Positions 63,829 to 64,000 of a stretch of DNA of 64,000 nucleotides are shown here, piece by piece. The DNA is from Prochlorococcus sp. AG-418-D13 (lineage in GTDB: Bacteria > Cyanobacteriota > Cyanobacteriia > PCC-6307 > Cyanobiaceae), in assembly GCA_003214315.1 (NCBI GenBank), contig QCLU01000002.1:62001-126000 (forward strand), given 5' to 3'. How positions within the stretch are numbered: position 1 is the first letter of the stretch; each line of letters opens with the position of its first letter. A program made the translations under genes and the position numbers. A model generated the notes under the pieces. That model was not told the origin of the DNA, did not search any database, and saw only the letters and a program-made list of their open reading frames with translations.

Positions 63829-64000
63829 ATGTCTTCTAATCTATCAAACGCTGAAATCCTAAATAATTTATTGGAGGGAAGGGACCTTGATGAATTAACT
63901 TCTAGATCTTTAATGCAAAGATGGCTTAATGATGAAATTTCAGATGTTGAAACAGGAGCTTTTTTGAGTGCTTTGAGAGCAAAAAGTTCTACAGGTGTCG
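63829..64000 (+). CDS. trpD: Anthranilate phosphoribosyltransferase (3' partial)
   Basis: The first 57 codons of TrpD, the second step of tryptophan synthesis, reading [20 protein letters not shown] and then [34 protein letters not shown]. It is cut by the right window edge before the phosphoribosyl-pyrophosphate site, so the catalytic part is not visible. Confidence 0.9.
   Translation, partial: MSSNLSNAEILNNLLEGRDLDELTSRSLMQRWLNDEISDVETGAFLSALRAKSSTGV

Noticed and set aside
1-64000. CRISPR arrays, insertion sequences, prophage genes, riboswitches and high-light-inducible (Hli) genes
   Set aside because: Looked for by eye. No regular spaced repeats, transposase or integrase motifs, known aptamer cores or Hli ELWNGR-type motifs were seen.

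Overview
The window comes from a small, AT-rich, gene-dense cyanobacterial chromosome and looks like Prochlorococcus, probably a high-light-adapted clade. The clues are the gene set (CcsA, GlpX-type bisphosphatase, proteobacterial-type phosphoribulokinase, DUF3727, DUF3685, DUF1830 and DUF3288 proteins, the urt/ure cluster), the short spacers, the AT-rich codon use and the many tiny single-helix proteins. I saw no rRNA, IS element, prophage or CRISPR array. Clade and strain are inference, because nothing could be searched.

Layout. 1-16.6 kb is mostly central carbon metabolism: ccsA (5' end outside the window), rpe, glpX, hemA, glgC, gnd and pgl, then ilvD, a degenerate uracil phosphoribosyltransferase, a pentapeptide-repeat protein, a CobW GTPase, a DnaJ-like mini zinc finger, purS-purQ, and two unrelated fructose-bisphosphate aldolases side by side. 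The class II copy is broken by one extra base in a homopolymer. 16.7-29.4 kb, minus strand, holds accD, prk, leuB, lpxD, proB and a tightly packed run of poorly known cyanobacterial genes (YqeG, DUF3727, RuvX, a GNAT-like protein, a CofE-like protein, a thioredoxin-like protein without CXXC, DUF3685). 29.5-34.1 kb has hisA, a CSP41-like protein, pgsA, a PPC-glutaredoxin fusion and nth.

34.2-37.3 kb looks like an iron-response locus: an iron-type ABC ATPase, a Cys/Lys-rich 40-residue protein, ferritin, a Crp-family regulator and a zinc-ribbon membrane protein, with Fur-box-like sequences in the spacers. 37.3-43.6 kb is accessory-looking: a Rieske oxygenase, a 33-residue membrane protein and an orphan ABC ATPase form a coupled cassette, followed by many microproteins and a ribbon-helix-helix-like protein flanked by repeated octamers.

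43.6-53.9 kb is a complete urea module: UrtABCDE imports urea under a well-formed NtcA-type promoter, UreDEFG assemble the nickel enzyme and UreABC hydrolyse urea to ammonium and CO2. 53.9-58.7 kb encodes what reads as a closed glucosylglycerate cycle: synthase, phosphatase, phosphorylase and glycerate kinase. The window ends with small membrane proteins, uppP, tRNA-Pro, msrA, an ABC exporter and the start of trpD.
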